This document shows positions 18,994-26,511 of a stretch of 64,000 nt of DNA, in pieces; the first letter of the stretch is position 1, and every line of letters starts with the position of its first letter. This DNA comes from an uncultured Flavobacteriaceae bacterium. GTDB lineage: Bacteria > Bacteroidota > Bacteroidia > Flavobacteriales > Flavobacteriaceae. Location: NCBI GenBank assembly GCA_947500435.1, contig CANMRV010000003.1, forward strand, positions 186,001 to 250,000, read 5' to 3'. The notes under the pieces are model-generated. The model saw nothing but the letters and a program-made list of their open reading frames with translations, ran no database searches and had not been told where the DNA came from. Position numbers and translations under genes: made by a program.

Positions 18994-19956
18994 TTATTGG
19001 ACCTCGTTGAAGAATTTTATCACTCTTTTTTCATTATACGTGATATTCTTTGCCCCATGATAACCCACATGACCACCATATTTTGAAACCTCTAAATAGA
19101 GCTCAGGATTGTTTTTTGCTTCTTCGTACGGAAAGCATTCTGGACCCAAAAAGGAGTCGTTTTCGGCATTTAGGATTAATGCAGGGGTATTAATATTTGG
19201 CAAGAATTGTAGGCAACTGCAGGTTTCGTAATAATCCAAAGCATCTTTAAATCCATGAGCGCGACTGGTGTAGATATCATCAAAGTCCTTTAACGTAATC
19301 ACATTTTTGATATCCGTATCCGTAATTTTTTCAGGGAAGAGCCTTTGTTTTTCCTTTAATTTTCCGACTAAATTCTTTTTGAATCTGATGGCATAGGGAA
19401 TGTTTTTTGACTTTAACAATTCTTTACATGAACTATACAGATTACAAGGAACCGAAACCGCCATTGCAGCTTTTACTTCTTTTGGAATTTCCCTGCCTTC
19501 ACCTAAATATTTAAGAGTCAAATTTCCGCCTAGACTAAATCCCTTTATAAAAATTTCACTGTACCTTTTGTTTTCTAAAATATGTTGAATAACAGCATCC
19601 AAATCTTCAGTGGCTCCGGAATGATAAGACCGAAACAATCGATTGGGTTCACCACTACAGGTTCGTAAATTAATAGCACAAACATCATATCCATTTTGAT
19701 TGAGTTGCTTGGCACTTCCGACAATATAGGCACGCTGCGCATTTCCTTCAAGGCCATGAATTAAGATGGTAACTTTTTGAGTCGGAGTATTTGAATGACT
19801 CCAATCCAAGTCTAAGAAGTCCCCATCTGGCAAATCGATTCTTTCGCGTTTTTGTTTAAAATCATCGATTTTTCGCCAAATTCCGGAATAAATCGTTGAA
19901 AAATGCCCGTTTTTGAATAAAAATGACGGATTGTAAGAAGAAGCTGTAATGGGCAT
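18994..19956 (-). CDS. YheT family alpha/beta-hydrolase
   Basis: A 320-residue cytoplasmic hydrolase. LIHGLEGNAQRAY (65-77) is the oxyanion region, GFSLGGN the nucleophile elbow with Ser141, NAENDSFLG the acid region near 272 and GGHVGY the catalytic His near 300. The N-terminal NPSFLFKNGHFSTIY block is characteristic of the YheT/ABHD1-3 family, whose members act as esterases or lipases of uncertain substrate. The ATG overlaps the stop codon of the bestrophin gene (TAATG), so the two are translationally coupled. Confidence 0.9.
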   Translation of the reverse strand: MPITASSYNPSFLFKNGHFSTIYSGIWRKIDDFKQKRERIDLPDGDFLDLDWSHSNTPTQKVTILIHGLEGNAQRAYIVGSAKQLNQNGYDVCAINLRTCSGEPNRLFRSYHSGATEDLDAVIQHILENKRYSEIFIKGFSLGGNLTLKYLGEGREIPKEVKAAMAVSVPCNLYSSCKELLKSKNIPYAIRFKKNLVGKLKEKQRLFPEKITDTDIKNVITLKDFDDIYTSRAHGFKDALDYYETCSCLQFLPNINTPALILNAENDSFLGPECFPYEEAKNNPELYLEVSKYGGHVGYHGAKNITYNEKRVIKFFNEVQ

Positions 19957-20957
19957 TAGTAAAGAATATTATCCTGTGCTTTAACTTTTTCAGGTAGGTT
20001 CTCTTCGTCTAACATGTCCCGCAAATCAATTTCTATCGTTTTGCAAAGCGCCGTCATTGGCACATCATTTATTCGTCCTTCGAAGGGGTCTTCACTATTG
20101 CTTCCCACTTTTTCCATAGTGGTAAAAATCCATGATATTAAAACGGAAAAGAAAATCATCAAAGGTAGCAACCACCAAAATGTTTGGTCATTGATTTCAG
20201 CCAATTGATTGCTGAAAACATTTAGAAGACCAAACGGGAGTAATAACACAAAAATCCATGTAAATACCGTACTGAAATATGCATACTGTCTGGGAAAAGG
20301 TGTGTTCTTAATCCGTTCACATTTCCCTTGAAGGTTATACAATTCCTCTAAATTACTATGTAAAACCTGTTTGTCAAATTCCGTGATTTTCCCCTCCTTC
20401 AACAATTGTTTCAAATGGCGTCCCTGATTTTTAACTAAGTGAGTAGCAACGTTTTTTCTATTTTCCAAATCTGCATCTTCCTCAGGACTCAAAAAAGAAT
20501 CCAATTTAGCGCACACAGGATTTCGTTCTCCATGTCGATCAAACATTTTCTCAACCGCTCTGTTTTCTTTGATTGAAAAGCTGGTCGGTTGGCGCAATTG
20601 AATACGAAGCGCATTGATCCAAGCTAGGTGACGATAGATTAAAATGCGTTTGGTCTCGTGGTCATCTTCTACAAAGCTAAGTACATTGTTTGCCCAGGTG
20701 CGGGAGTAGTTCACAATACCTCCCCAGATTTTACGACCTTCCCAAAAACGATCATAACTCTGACTGTTCTTAAAACCGATATAAAATGCTACTGCAATAC
20801 CGATAACGCTCAAAGGCTGAAATGGGATGTCGATTTCCTTCCATCCCAAGAAAAAATAGGCTGAAAAAATCGCCGATGCATAAATCATGAAAAAAAGTAA
20901 ATTCTTCCATGCATATCGGATAATAATTCCCCAACTAATATTTCTTTTTACATACAT
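19956..20957 (-). CDS. bestrophin family ion channel
   Basis: A 333-residue membrane protein of the bestrophin/UPF0187 family; bacterial members form pentameric ion channels. The likely start is the ATG at 20957 (MYVKRNISW), which matches the usual N-terminus; an in-frame ATG at 20996 adds 13 residues. The first half carries two hydrophobic segments (LLFFMIYASAIFSAYFFL and the FQPLSVIGIAVAFYIGFKNSQSYDRFWEGRKIWG block with the conserved F-R-N-S/Y-D-R-W/F-E-G-R signature). Further membrane segments near 230-280 and the ending DDPFEG-like SEDPFEGRINDVPMT motif are also typical. It is operonic with the YheT hydrolase. Confidence 0.92.
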   Translation of the reverse strand: MYVKRNISWGIIIRYAWKNLLFFMIYASAIFSAYFFLGWKEIDIPFQPLSVIGIAVAFYIGFKNSQSYDRFWEGRKIWGGIVNYSRTWANNVLSFVEDDHETKRILIYRHLAWINALRIQLRQPTSFSIKENRAVEKMFDRHGERNPVCAKLDSFLSPEEDADLENRKNVATHLVKNQGRHLKQLLKEGKITEFDKQVLHSNLEELYNLQGKCERIKNTPFPRQYAYFSTVFTWIFVLLLPFGLLNVFSNQLAEINDQTFWWLLPLMIFFSVLISWIFTTMEKVGSNSEDPFEGRINDVPMTALCKTIEIDLRDMLDEENLPEKVKAQDNILY

Positions 20958-21072
20958 AAAGTAATTATTTAAATGGCTTTCCAAAGCCGAGCCCAAAGGC
21001 TAAAAATACTTAAAACTTTCATAATTAAACTTCAATTAAAACACGAATACCAACTTTGTTGTAAATTTAAAG

Positions 21073-21348
21073 ATGGCTTTAAGAATAAAGAAATGCGAGC
21101 ATATCGAGGCAATTTCGGAAATCAAAAAACCACAGACTTATGAATGTGAGGAATGTGTGAAAAGTGGAAGCACTTGGGTACATCTTCGTACCTGTCAAGA
21201 ATGTGGTGTAACCCTTTGCTGTGATAGTTCGCCTAATAAGCATGCCAGTAAACATGCGGTTTCAAAAGGCCATGCTGTTATCATTTCTGCTGAACCTGGC
21301 GAGAAATGGCTATGGTGCTATGAACATGAATTAATTGCTAGATATTAG
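21073..21348 (+). CDS. UBP-type zinc finger protein
   Basis: A 91-residue single-domain protein with the full zinc ligand pattern of a ZnF-UBP/BUZ domain: Cys8-x-His10, Cys25-x2-Cys28, Cys41-x2-Cys44, Cys49, His57, His61 and His67, and a C-terminal WLWCYEHEL with Cys82 and His85. In eukaryotes this fold binds the C-terminal Gly-Gly of ubiquitin. Free-standing bacterial versions are known, but their ligand is not. The gene lies 3 bp ahead of the cNMP/TrxR-like fusion gene, so the two proteins are probably partners. Confidence 0.9.
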   Translation: MALRIKKCEHIEAISEIKKPQTYECEECVKSGSTWVHLRTCQECGVTLCCDSSPNKHASKHAVSKGHAVIISAEPGEKWLWCYEHELIARY

Positions 21349-21351
21349 AAA

Positions 21352-23007
21352 ATGACAGACCCAAGATTTCCAGAATTAACACAACGACAAATCAGTATCC
21401 TAAAAGAAAGTGGTACAATTGAATCATTTGAGGAAGACACTAGGGTATTTTCCTTAGGGGATTTACAATATGACTTTTTTGTGGTGTTGGATGGAGAGAT
21501 ATCCATTGAAGACCCAACTAACGATAACAGTGTTATTGTTGCCCATCAGAAGAATGAGTTTTCCGGTGATAGCGGAATGCTTTCAAATCGAAGTGCCCAA
21601 TTTCATGCGATTGCAAAGTCCGGAACAACACTTCTTAGATTGACTCCCCTTCAGTTGCGAAGGGCAATTACCCAACACAGTGACATCAGTGACCTACTCT
21701 TGAATGCTTTTTTATTACGCCAACAAACGGTTTTAAGTGAATTTACGGGCGGAATCAAATTGGTGGGTTCAGGAAATTCAAGAGAAGCATATGCTATTCG
21801 CGACTTCATGGAAAAGAATCATATTTGGTATAATTTCTTGGATGTGGACACATCTGATGAGGCTAAAGGACTGCTGTTGAATTTTAACCTTTCAGAATCC
21901 GATTTGCCGATTTTAATTACTAGCGATTCTAAAGTCTGTAAAAACCCCTCTTTGGATTCTGTGGCTAGAAATTCTGGTGTTCTGATGGATTTTGAAGATA
22001 AGGTCTTCGACTTGCTAGTGATTGGTGCTGGTCCATCAGGTTTGGCAGCAAGTGTTTATGCGGCATCTGAAGGTTTGGAAGTAGTAACCATTGACAGCAA
22101 TGCTCCTGGGGGCCAAGCAGGTAAAAGCTCAAAAATTGAAAATTATTTAGGTTTCCCAACGGGTATTTCAGGGACTGACCTTGCCAATAAGGCCTATGTG
22201 CAAGCACAAAAATTCGGATGTAATATCTCCATTCCGCACCGAGCAAAAAGTATTGAACATACCGGAGAACACTTTGTATTATCTGCAACCAATGGTAAGG
22301 TAATTAAATCGAAAGCATTAATGGCGGCAACGGGTGCAAGCTACAGTCGCTTGCCACTGAAGAATATCGAAAAGTATGAAGGCAGTGGCGTGTACTACTC
22401 CGCAACCGGAATGAACGCCTCTTCGTGCAAAGACGAAATAGTTGGTGTCGTAGGGGGTGGAAATTCGGCCGGCCAAGCTGCCCTATTTTTGGCGGATCAT
22501 GCCAAAGAGGTCCATGTGATTCTTCGTGGGGGTAATTTGGGGGCTAAAATGAGCGATTATTTAGTCCAACGTATAGAAGCAGCCCCGAATATCTTTGTTC
22601 ATCTGTTTACCCAGGTTGTCGAACTTATTGGGAAGCATCATCTTGAATCAGTGCTATTGGAAACCAAAGACGGTGAGAAAACCGAAAAATCGATTACCAA
22701 TCTATTTACTTTTATAGGTGCCAAACCAGGAACTGACTGGTTAAAAGGTCTGGTGGTAACCGATGAAAAGGGATTCATTTGCACTGGACCAGGAATCAAA
22801 GACGAAGAACTTTCCACCTGTACTATTTTTAGGAATCGAAAACCTCAGTCCTTAGAGACAAGTATGCCGGGATTTTTCGCCGTTGGGGATGTCCGCAAGG
22901 GTTCCGTAAAACGGGTTGCATCTGCCGTCGGAGAAGGTTCCATGGCCATAAGTCAGGTCCATGAGTTTTTAGGGGAATTGAACGCACTTCAAACCGAGGA
23001 GGTCTAG
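21352..23007 (+). CDS. cNMP-binding / glutaredoxin-like / thioredoxin reductase-like fusion flavoprotein
   Basis: A 551-residue three-part protein. Residues 1-125 resemble a cyclic-nucleotide-binding domain with a phosphate cassette (EFSGDSGMLSNRSAQ, about 69-83). Residues 130-210 look like a thioredoxin/glutaredoxin fold without a CxxC. Residues 218-540 are a pyridine-nucleotide-disulfide-reductase unit with the FAD motif IGAGPSG (224-230), an NAD(P)H motif VVGGGNSAGQAA and the C-terminal FAVGDVRKGSVKRVASAVGEG. The CxxC that thioredoxin reductases carry just before the NADPH motif is replaced by SATGMNASSC, so it cannot reduce thioredoxin in the normal way. It is coupled to the UBP zinc finger gene. 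Confidence 0.88.
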   Translation: MTDPRFPELTQRQISILKESGTIESFEEDTRVFSLGDLQYDFFVVLDGEISIEDPTNDNSVIVAHQKNEFSGDSGMLSNRSAQFHAIAKSGTTLLRLTPLQLRRAITQHSDISDLLLNAFLLRQQTVLSEFTGGIKLVGSGNSREAYAIRDFMEKNHIWYNFLDVDTSDEAKGLLLNFNLSESDLPILITSDSKVCKNPSLDSVARNSGVLMDFEDKVFDLLVIGAGPSGLAASVYAASEGLEVVTIDSNAPGGQAGKSSKIENYLGFPTGISGTDLANKAYVQAQKFGCNISIPHRAKSIEHTGEHFVLSATNGKVIKSKALMAATGASYSRLPLKNIEKYEGSGVYYSATGMNASSCKDEIVGVVGGGNSAGQAALFLADHAKEVHVILRGGNLGAKMSDYLVQRIEAAPNIFVHLFTQVVELIGKHHLESVLLETKDGEKTEKSITNLFTFIGAKPGTDWLKGLVVTDEKGFICTGPGIKDEELSTCTIFRNRKPQSLETSMPGFFAVGDVRKGSVKRVASAVGEGSMAISQVHEFLGELNALQTEEV

Positions 23008-23012
23008 AAGTC

Positions 23013-23987
23013 CTATTTAGGATAAGTCTCCAACATTTTATATTGCGCTTCAATAGCAGCTTTAAACTCAGACTTCAAGCTGTCTATCAATTCGGAAACC
23101 GGAACCGAGTCATCGATCATCGCAGAACCTTGACCAGCCGACCAAATTGTTTTCCAAGCTTTGGCTTCGGTATCGAGTTCTTTTCCAAAGTCGATTTTTC
23201 TATCTTTTTTCAGGTCTTCTTCTGTAATTCCTGCGGCTTTAAGGCTTGCTCCCAAGAAATTTGCATGCACTCCGGAAATGGCAGCGGTATATGTTACATC
23301 ACTTGCGCCTGCATCTATAATCATTTTCTTATACTCATCCGGTGCTTTGGCCTCATCAGTATTGATAAAACGTGTGCCCATATAAGCTAGGTCAGCACCC
23401 ATTTGCATCGCAGAAGCAATATCGCGCCCTGTACTAATACATCCGGAAAGGAGAATGGTCTTTTTAAAGAATTTTTTGATTTCTGCTACCAAGGTCATTG
23501 GGTTAATCGTACCCGCATGACCACCTGCTCCGGCAGCAACAAGAATGAGCCCATCAACACCTGCTTCTGAAGCTTTTTCGGCATGGCGTTTTTTGATGAT
23601 ATCGTGAAAAACCAATCCACCATAACTGTGAATAGCATCTACTACCATAGATACTGCACCAAGAGAAGTGATAATAATCGGGACTTGATGCTTCACACAT
23701 AATTTAATGTCGGCCTCCAATCTAGGATTGGTAGGATGAACAATCAAGTTAACTCCAAACGGCGCCGCTTTTTTACCCGTTTCTTCCTCAAATTTTTGAA
23801 GCTCAGCTTTGATTTCGATAAGCCATTCTTCAAAGCCTTCACTTGTTCTTTGATTGAGTGCCGGAAAGGTGCCGACGATTCCATTTTTACAGCATTCAAC
23901 AACCAGCTTTGGTCCTGAAATTAGAAACATGGGTGCTGCCATGGCAGGTAGTGATAGGTCTTTGATAAAAGAAGGTTTGTCGCTCAT
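23013..23987 (-). CDS. nitronate monooxygenase family flavoprotein
   Basis: A 324-residue FMN-dependent TIM-barrel enzyme of the 2-nitropropane dioxygenase/nitronate monooxygenase group, which detoxifies propionate 3-nitronate and alkyl nitronates. Family features include the N-terminal LPAMAAPMFLISGPKLV, NQRTSEGFEEW, the flavin-binding VAAGAGGHAGTINP (about 150-163) and GCISTGRDIASAMQMGADLAYMGTRF. It is convergent with the TrxR-like fusion (5-bp gap) and divergent from the DUF763 gene. Its promoter carries TAGTTTTG and an upstream perfect palindrome, so it is likely regulated. Confidence 0.9.
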   Translation of the reverse strand: MSDKPSFIKDLSLPAMAAPMFLISGPKLVVECCKNGIVGTFPALNQRTSEGFEEWLIEIKAELQKFEEETGKKAAPFGVNLIVHPTNPRLEADIKLCVKHQVPIIITSLGAVSMVVDAIHSYGGLVFHDIIKKRHAEKASEAGVDGLILVAAGAGGHAGTINPMTLVAEIKKFFKKTILLSGCISTGRDIASAMQMGADLAYMGTRFINTDEAKAPDEYKKMIIDAGASDVTYTAAISGVHANFLGASLKAAGITEEDLKKDRKIDFGKELDTEAKAWKTIWSAGQGSAMIDDSVPVSELIDSLKSEFKAAIEAQYKMLETYPK

Positions 23988-24050
23988 CGATATGAATTTT
24001 TTAGAAACTTAAAAATAGGAATAAAAAATCAGGCAACTTTAGCCTGCATT

Positions 24051-24058
24051 CAAAACTA
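24051..24058 (-). promoter_or_regulatory. -7 promoter element of the nitronate monooxygenase gene
   Basis: Read on the minus strand this is TAGTTTTG, an exact TAnnTTTG match, 64 bp ahead of the start codon. The place where a -33 TTG would sit is taken up by the palindrome at 24071-24090. Confidence 0.5.
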
Positions 24059-24070
24059 CGGATTTTTAAA

Positions 24071-24090
24071 TTATTATGCATGCATAATAA
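24071..24090. promoter_or_regulatory. perfect 20-bp palindrome, probable operator
   Basis: TTATTATGCATGCATAATAA reads identically on both strands with no mismatch and no spacer. It lies in the divergent gap between the nitronate monooxygenase and DUF763 genes, 12 bp upstream of the former's -7 element. A dimeric regulator bound here would cover the -33 region of that promoter. Confidence 0.65.
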
Positions 24091-24140
24091 AAGGCGTTAT
24101 GAATGGATAAGAATGACTGACAAATATTGGAAAAAATCCA

Positions 24141-24148
24141 TATATTTG
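24141..24148 (+). promoter_or_regulatory. -7 promoter element of the DUF763 gene
   Basis: TATATTTG matches TAnnTTTG and lies 15 bp ahead of the ATG at 24164. It makes the in-frame ATG at 24080 an unlikely start, because that codon would precede the promoter. Confidence 0.5.
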
Positions 24149-24163
24149 GATAAATTCCTAAAA

Positions 24164-25372
24164 ATGAAACGTTCAGGTACGGCGGATTTGTTATTACATG
24201 GTGGTGCCGTTCCGCCTTGGCTGTTTAATCGGATGAAGCGATTGGCACTACCTATTGTTGAAGCCATCATCGAAAACAAAGGCAAAGAGGACTTTCTTGA
24301 ACGATTAGCTGACCCGTTTTGGTTTCAAAGTTTTGGTTCGGTCATTGGTATGGATTGGAATTCTTCCGGAGTGACCACAACCGTTTTGAATGTTTTGAAG
24401 CAGTCGATAAATCCCGTTTCAAAACAATTGGGACTTTATGTTTGCGGGGGAAAAGGAAAGCAATCTACAAGAACACCTCATGAGCTACTCGTAGTAGGCT
24501 ATAAAACTGGACTCGATGGAAATCACTTGGCCAAATGCAGCAGGCTAAGTGCGAAGGTCGATAATACGGCACTTCAGGATGGGTACAACCTCTATTTACA
24601 CAGTTTTGTTGTAAGCGATACCGGAAGATGGTCTGTTGTACAACAAGGCATGCACAATTCAAACGGAATGGCACGGCGCTACCATTGGCATTCTGAAAGT
24701 TTCAAGTCCTTTGTTGAAGAACCACATTCCGCGGTCTGTGGCAAAAACCAAGGCGCTATTTTGAACTTGGTACATAAAGAAGCCTTGCCCACCAAGAAAG
24801 GGATTCTGGATATTGCCAATGAGCACCCCGATAAAATATTAAAGGAACTTCCGCATCTTTTGGTACCTGTGTACCATAATATCAAACCAAAGGATGTTGA
24901 TATGAAGCGCTTGGGCAGCATCCTTTGGTTGGCCCAAGAAAACGAAACCCAAAAATTCGAAGATTTAATATTGCTTAAAGGGCTCGGCCCGAGAACCTTG
25001 CAATCATTGACTTTGGTAAGTGAAATCATTCATGGCACTCCCTCTCGTTTTTCTGACCCGGCTCGTTTTGCTTTTGCGCATGGCGGTAAAGATGCCACTC
25101 CTTTTCCCGTGCCTACCAAAGTTTATGATGAGACTATCGGTGCCTTAAGAAATGCTGTTGACCGGGCAAAAATTGGACATACGGACAAGCTAAAAGCCGT
25201 AAAAAAGTTGACCGAACTGGCCCAAAAAGCAGAAAAAGGCTTTACCCCCAATACGAATTTCGACGCTTTGGTGAAAAAGGAAAACGAAGAATCTTATAAA
25301 TATGGTGGACGCAGTATTTACGGGTATACCAAGCCGCCGAAGAGTAATCAGTTGTCTTTGTTTGGAAGCTAG
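24164..25372 (+). CDS. DUF763 protein with helix-hairpin-helix and sliding-clamp-binding C-terminus
   Basis: A 402-residue protein of unknown function found across bacteria and archaea. The start at 24164 gives the standard N-terminus MKRSGTADLLLHGGAVPPWL. Conserved blocks include GLYVCGGKGKQSTRTP (90-105), the QGMHNSNGMARRYHWHS region (161-177) and the FAHGGKDATPFPV region (304-316). Residues 267-285 (LILLKGLGPRTLQSL) form a helix-hairpin-helix, a non-specific DNA-binding motif. The C-terminal residues 396-400 are QLSLF, the consensus beta-clamp-binding pentapeptide. I infer a role in DNA metabolism at the replisome or in repair; no catalytic site is evident. Confidence 0.85.
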   Translation: MKRSGTADLLLHGGAVPPWLFNRMKRLALPIVEAIIENKGKEDFLERLADPFWFQSFGSVIGMDWNSSGVTTTVLNVLKQSINPVSKQLGLYVCGGKGKQSTRTPHELLVVGYKTGLDGNHLAKCSRLSAKVDNTALQDGYNLYLHSFVVSDTGRWSVVQQGMHNSNGMARRYHWHSESFKSFVEEPHSAVCGKNQGAILNLVHKEALPTKKGILDIANEHPDKILKELPHLLVPVYHNIKPKDVDMKRLGSILWLAQENETQKFEDLILLKGLGPRTLQSLTLVSEIIHGTPSRFSDPARFAFAHGGKDATPFPVPTKVYDETIGALRNAVDRAKIGHTDKLKAVKKLTELAQKAEKGFTPNTNFDALVKKENEESYKYGGRSIYGYTKPPKSNQLSLFGS

Positions 25373-25440
25373 CTTAGTTCTTCATAGTTCAGAAAAGCTT
25401 TAATTTGTGGGTGGATGGCATCAATGAAGCTATTCATTTG

Positions 25441-26498
25441 TTAGAGCCAGTATACACCAACATATGAAAACAAAAATCACATTATTAATTTTAACAATCA
25501 TTGTTACATGGTCTTGTAAACCTTCAAGTGAGGAAACAGTTGACTTAATTGTTCAAAATTGGATTCATGGTTCTGAAAACTGCGAAGATAATACTGACCC
25601 ACCAATTCAGGTAGTTAAGTATAATAGTAATACTTGGATTTTACGTCAAAACAAATGCACAAATTACGAGGCGCCTTTCATGTTTCTATTTTTTGGAGAA
25701 AACAAAGTATTATTGTTTGATACCGGAGCAACCAAAGATGATGAAACCTTCCCTCTTTATAAAACAGTAAACCAAATAATTAACGATTGGTCTGAAAAAA
25801 ACGGTGAAGTAGAATTAATTGTGGCTCATACTCATAAACATGGTGACCATTATGCTGCAGATGGTCAGTTTGTAGGAAAACCAAATACAACTGTTATTGG
25901 TCTGGAAGTTGAAGACTTAAAGAACTTTTATAATATCTCAAGTTGGCCTGAAGAAATTGTGAATTTTGAATTAGGTAATCGATTGATGAAAATAATACCG
26001 ATTCCTGGACATCAAGCTTCTTCAATTGCTGTTTATGACACATCAACGAAAATTCTATTGACAGGAGACACATTTTATCCAGGTAGATTGTATGTAAAAG
26101 ATTGGAATGCTTTTAAAATGAGTATTGAAAGACTTGTGAAATTCACCGACAATTATGAGATTTCAACTATACTTGGAAATCACATTGAGATGACTCAAAC
26201 ACCTGGGGTTGACTACCCAATGGGAAATATTTATCAACCTAATGAAAGCCAACTTCCTTTAAGTGTCCTTGAATTAAAAGAACTTTCAAGCGCTCTAAAA
26301 AAATTGGGAGACAAACCAACTAAAGAAGTTCATGACAGTTTTATAATATATCCTGTCGATTAAAAATACTGGCTCTAACACCGTATATAATTTATTGTTA
26401 GTTCTAGCCTACATACGAAAATCCGCGAGGATTTTCTATTCGGTTTGTATTGGCTAAATTAGGTGCTTAAAACACGCAACAAACCATATACAAACACG
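25441..26498 (+). mobile_element. candidate solitary integron-type gene cassette carrying a metallo-beta-lactamase-fold gene
   Basis: The segment is organised like a gene cassette. Its left border reads GTTAGAGCCAGTAT (25440-25453). Just after the gene's stop codon the exact reverse complement ATACTGGCTCTAAC (26366-26379) appears. That is followed by about 120 bp of long imperfect inverted repeat ending at CACGTT (26495-26500). In an excised circle the left TTAGAGCC would join the terminal G and pair perfectly with GGCTCTAAC, as R' and R'' do in attC sites. One gene in the right orientation lies inside. No integrase gene is in the window. The core sites deviate by one base from the textbook GTTRRRY, so this is an inference. 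Confidence 0.5.
25464..26363 (+). CDS. metallo-beta-lactamase-fold lipoprotein
   Basis: A 299-residue exported hydrolase. The N-terminal signal ends in TWSC (Cys18), predicting a lipoprotein. The zinc site HKHGDH (124-129, HxHxDH), later PGHQASS, TGDTFYPG and LGNHIEM supply the remaining ligands expected of the MBL fold. The class cannot be placed as a beta-lactamase on sequence alone; glyoxalase II-like, lactonase or phosphodiesterase activity is as likely. The gene sits inside a cassette-like element with inverted borders 11 bp before its start codon and 2 bp after its stop, unlike any neighbour. Confidence 0.85.
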   Translation: MKTKITLLILTIIVTWSCKPSSEETVDLIVQNWIHGSENCEDNTDPPIQVVKYNSNTWILRQNKCTNYEAPFMFLFFGENKVLLFDTGATKDDETFPLYKTVNQIINDWSEKNGEVELIVAHTHKHGDHYAADGQFVGKPNTTVIGLEVEDLKNFYNISSWPEEIVNFELGNRLMKIIPIPGHQASSIAVYDTSTKILLTGDTFYPGRLYVKDWNAFKMSIERLVKFTDNYEISTILGNHIEMTQTPGVDYPMGNIYQPNESQLPLSVLELKELSSALKKLGDKPTKEVHDSFIIYPVD

Positions 26499-26504
26499 TT
26501 GCCA
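26366..26504 (+). repeat. attC-like long imperfect inverted repeat
   Basis: The stretch folds onto itself. The apex is GAAAATCC-GCGA-GGATTTTC (26416-26435). Further out TAGCC..ATAC pairs with GTATTGGCTA, and outermost GTATATAATTTATTG (26383-26397) pairs at 12 of 15 positions with CAACAAACCATATAC (26478-26492). Ends are CTAAC on the left and CACGTT on the right. The mismatched, bulged stem of about 120 nt resembles large attC sites rather than a terminator, and no T-tract follows. Confidence 0.55.
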
Positions 26505-26511
26505 AAAAACT

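Noticed and set aside
21352..23007. Calling this gene thioredoxin reductase
   Set aside because: The redox CxxC is replaced by SATGMNASSC, so normal thioredoxin reduction is not expected.
24080..24163. Upstream start of the DUF763 protein
   Set aside because: It lies in the palindrome and precedes the TATATTTG element; the family N-terminus MKRSGTADL begins at 24164.
25464..26363. Antibiotic-resistance beta-lactamase in a resistance cassette
   Set aside because: The MBL fold and cassette-like flanks are suggestive, but the sequence does not show features specific to class B beta-lactamases; many MBL hydrolases share the motif.
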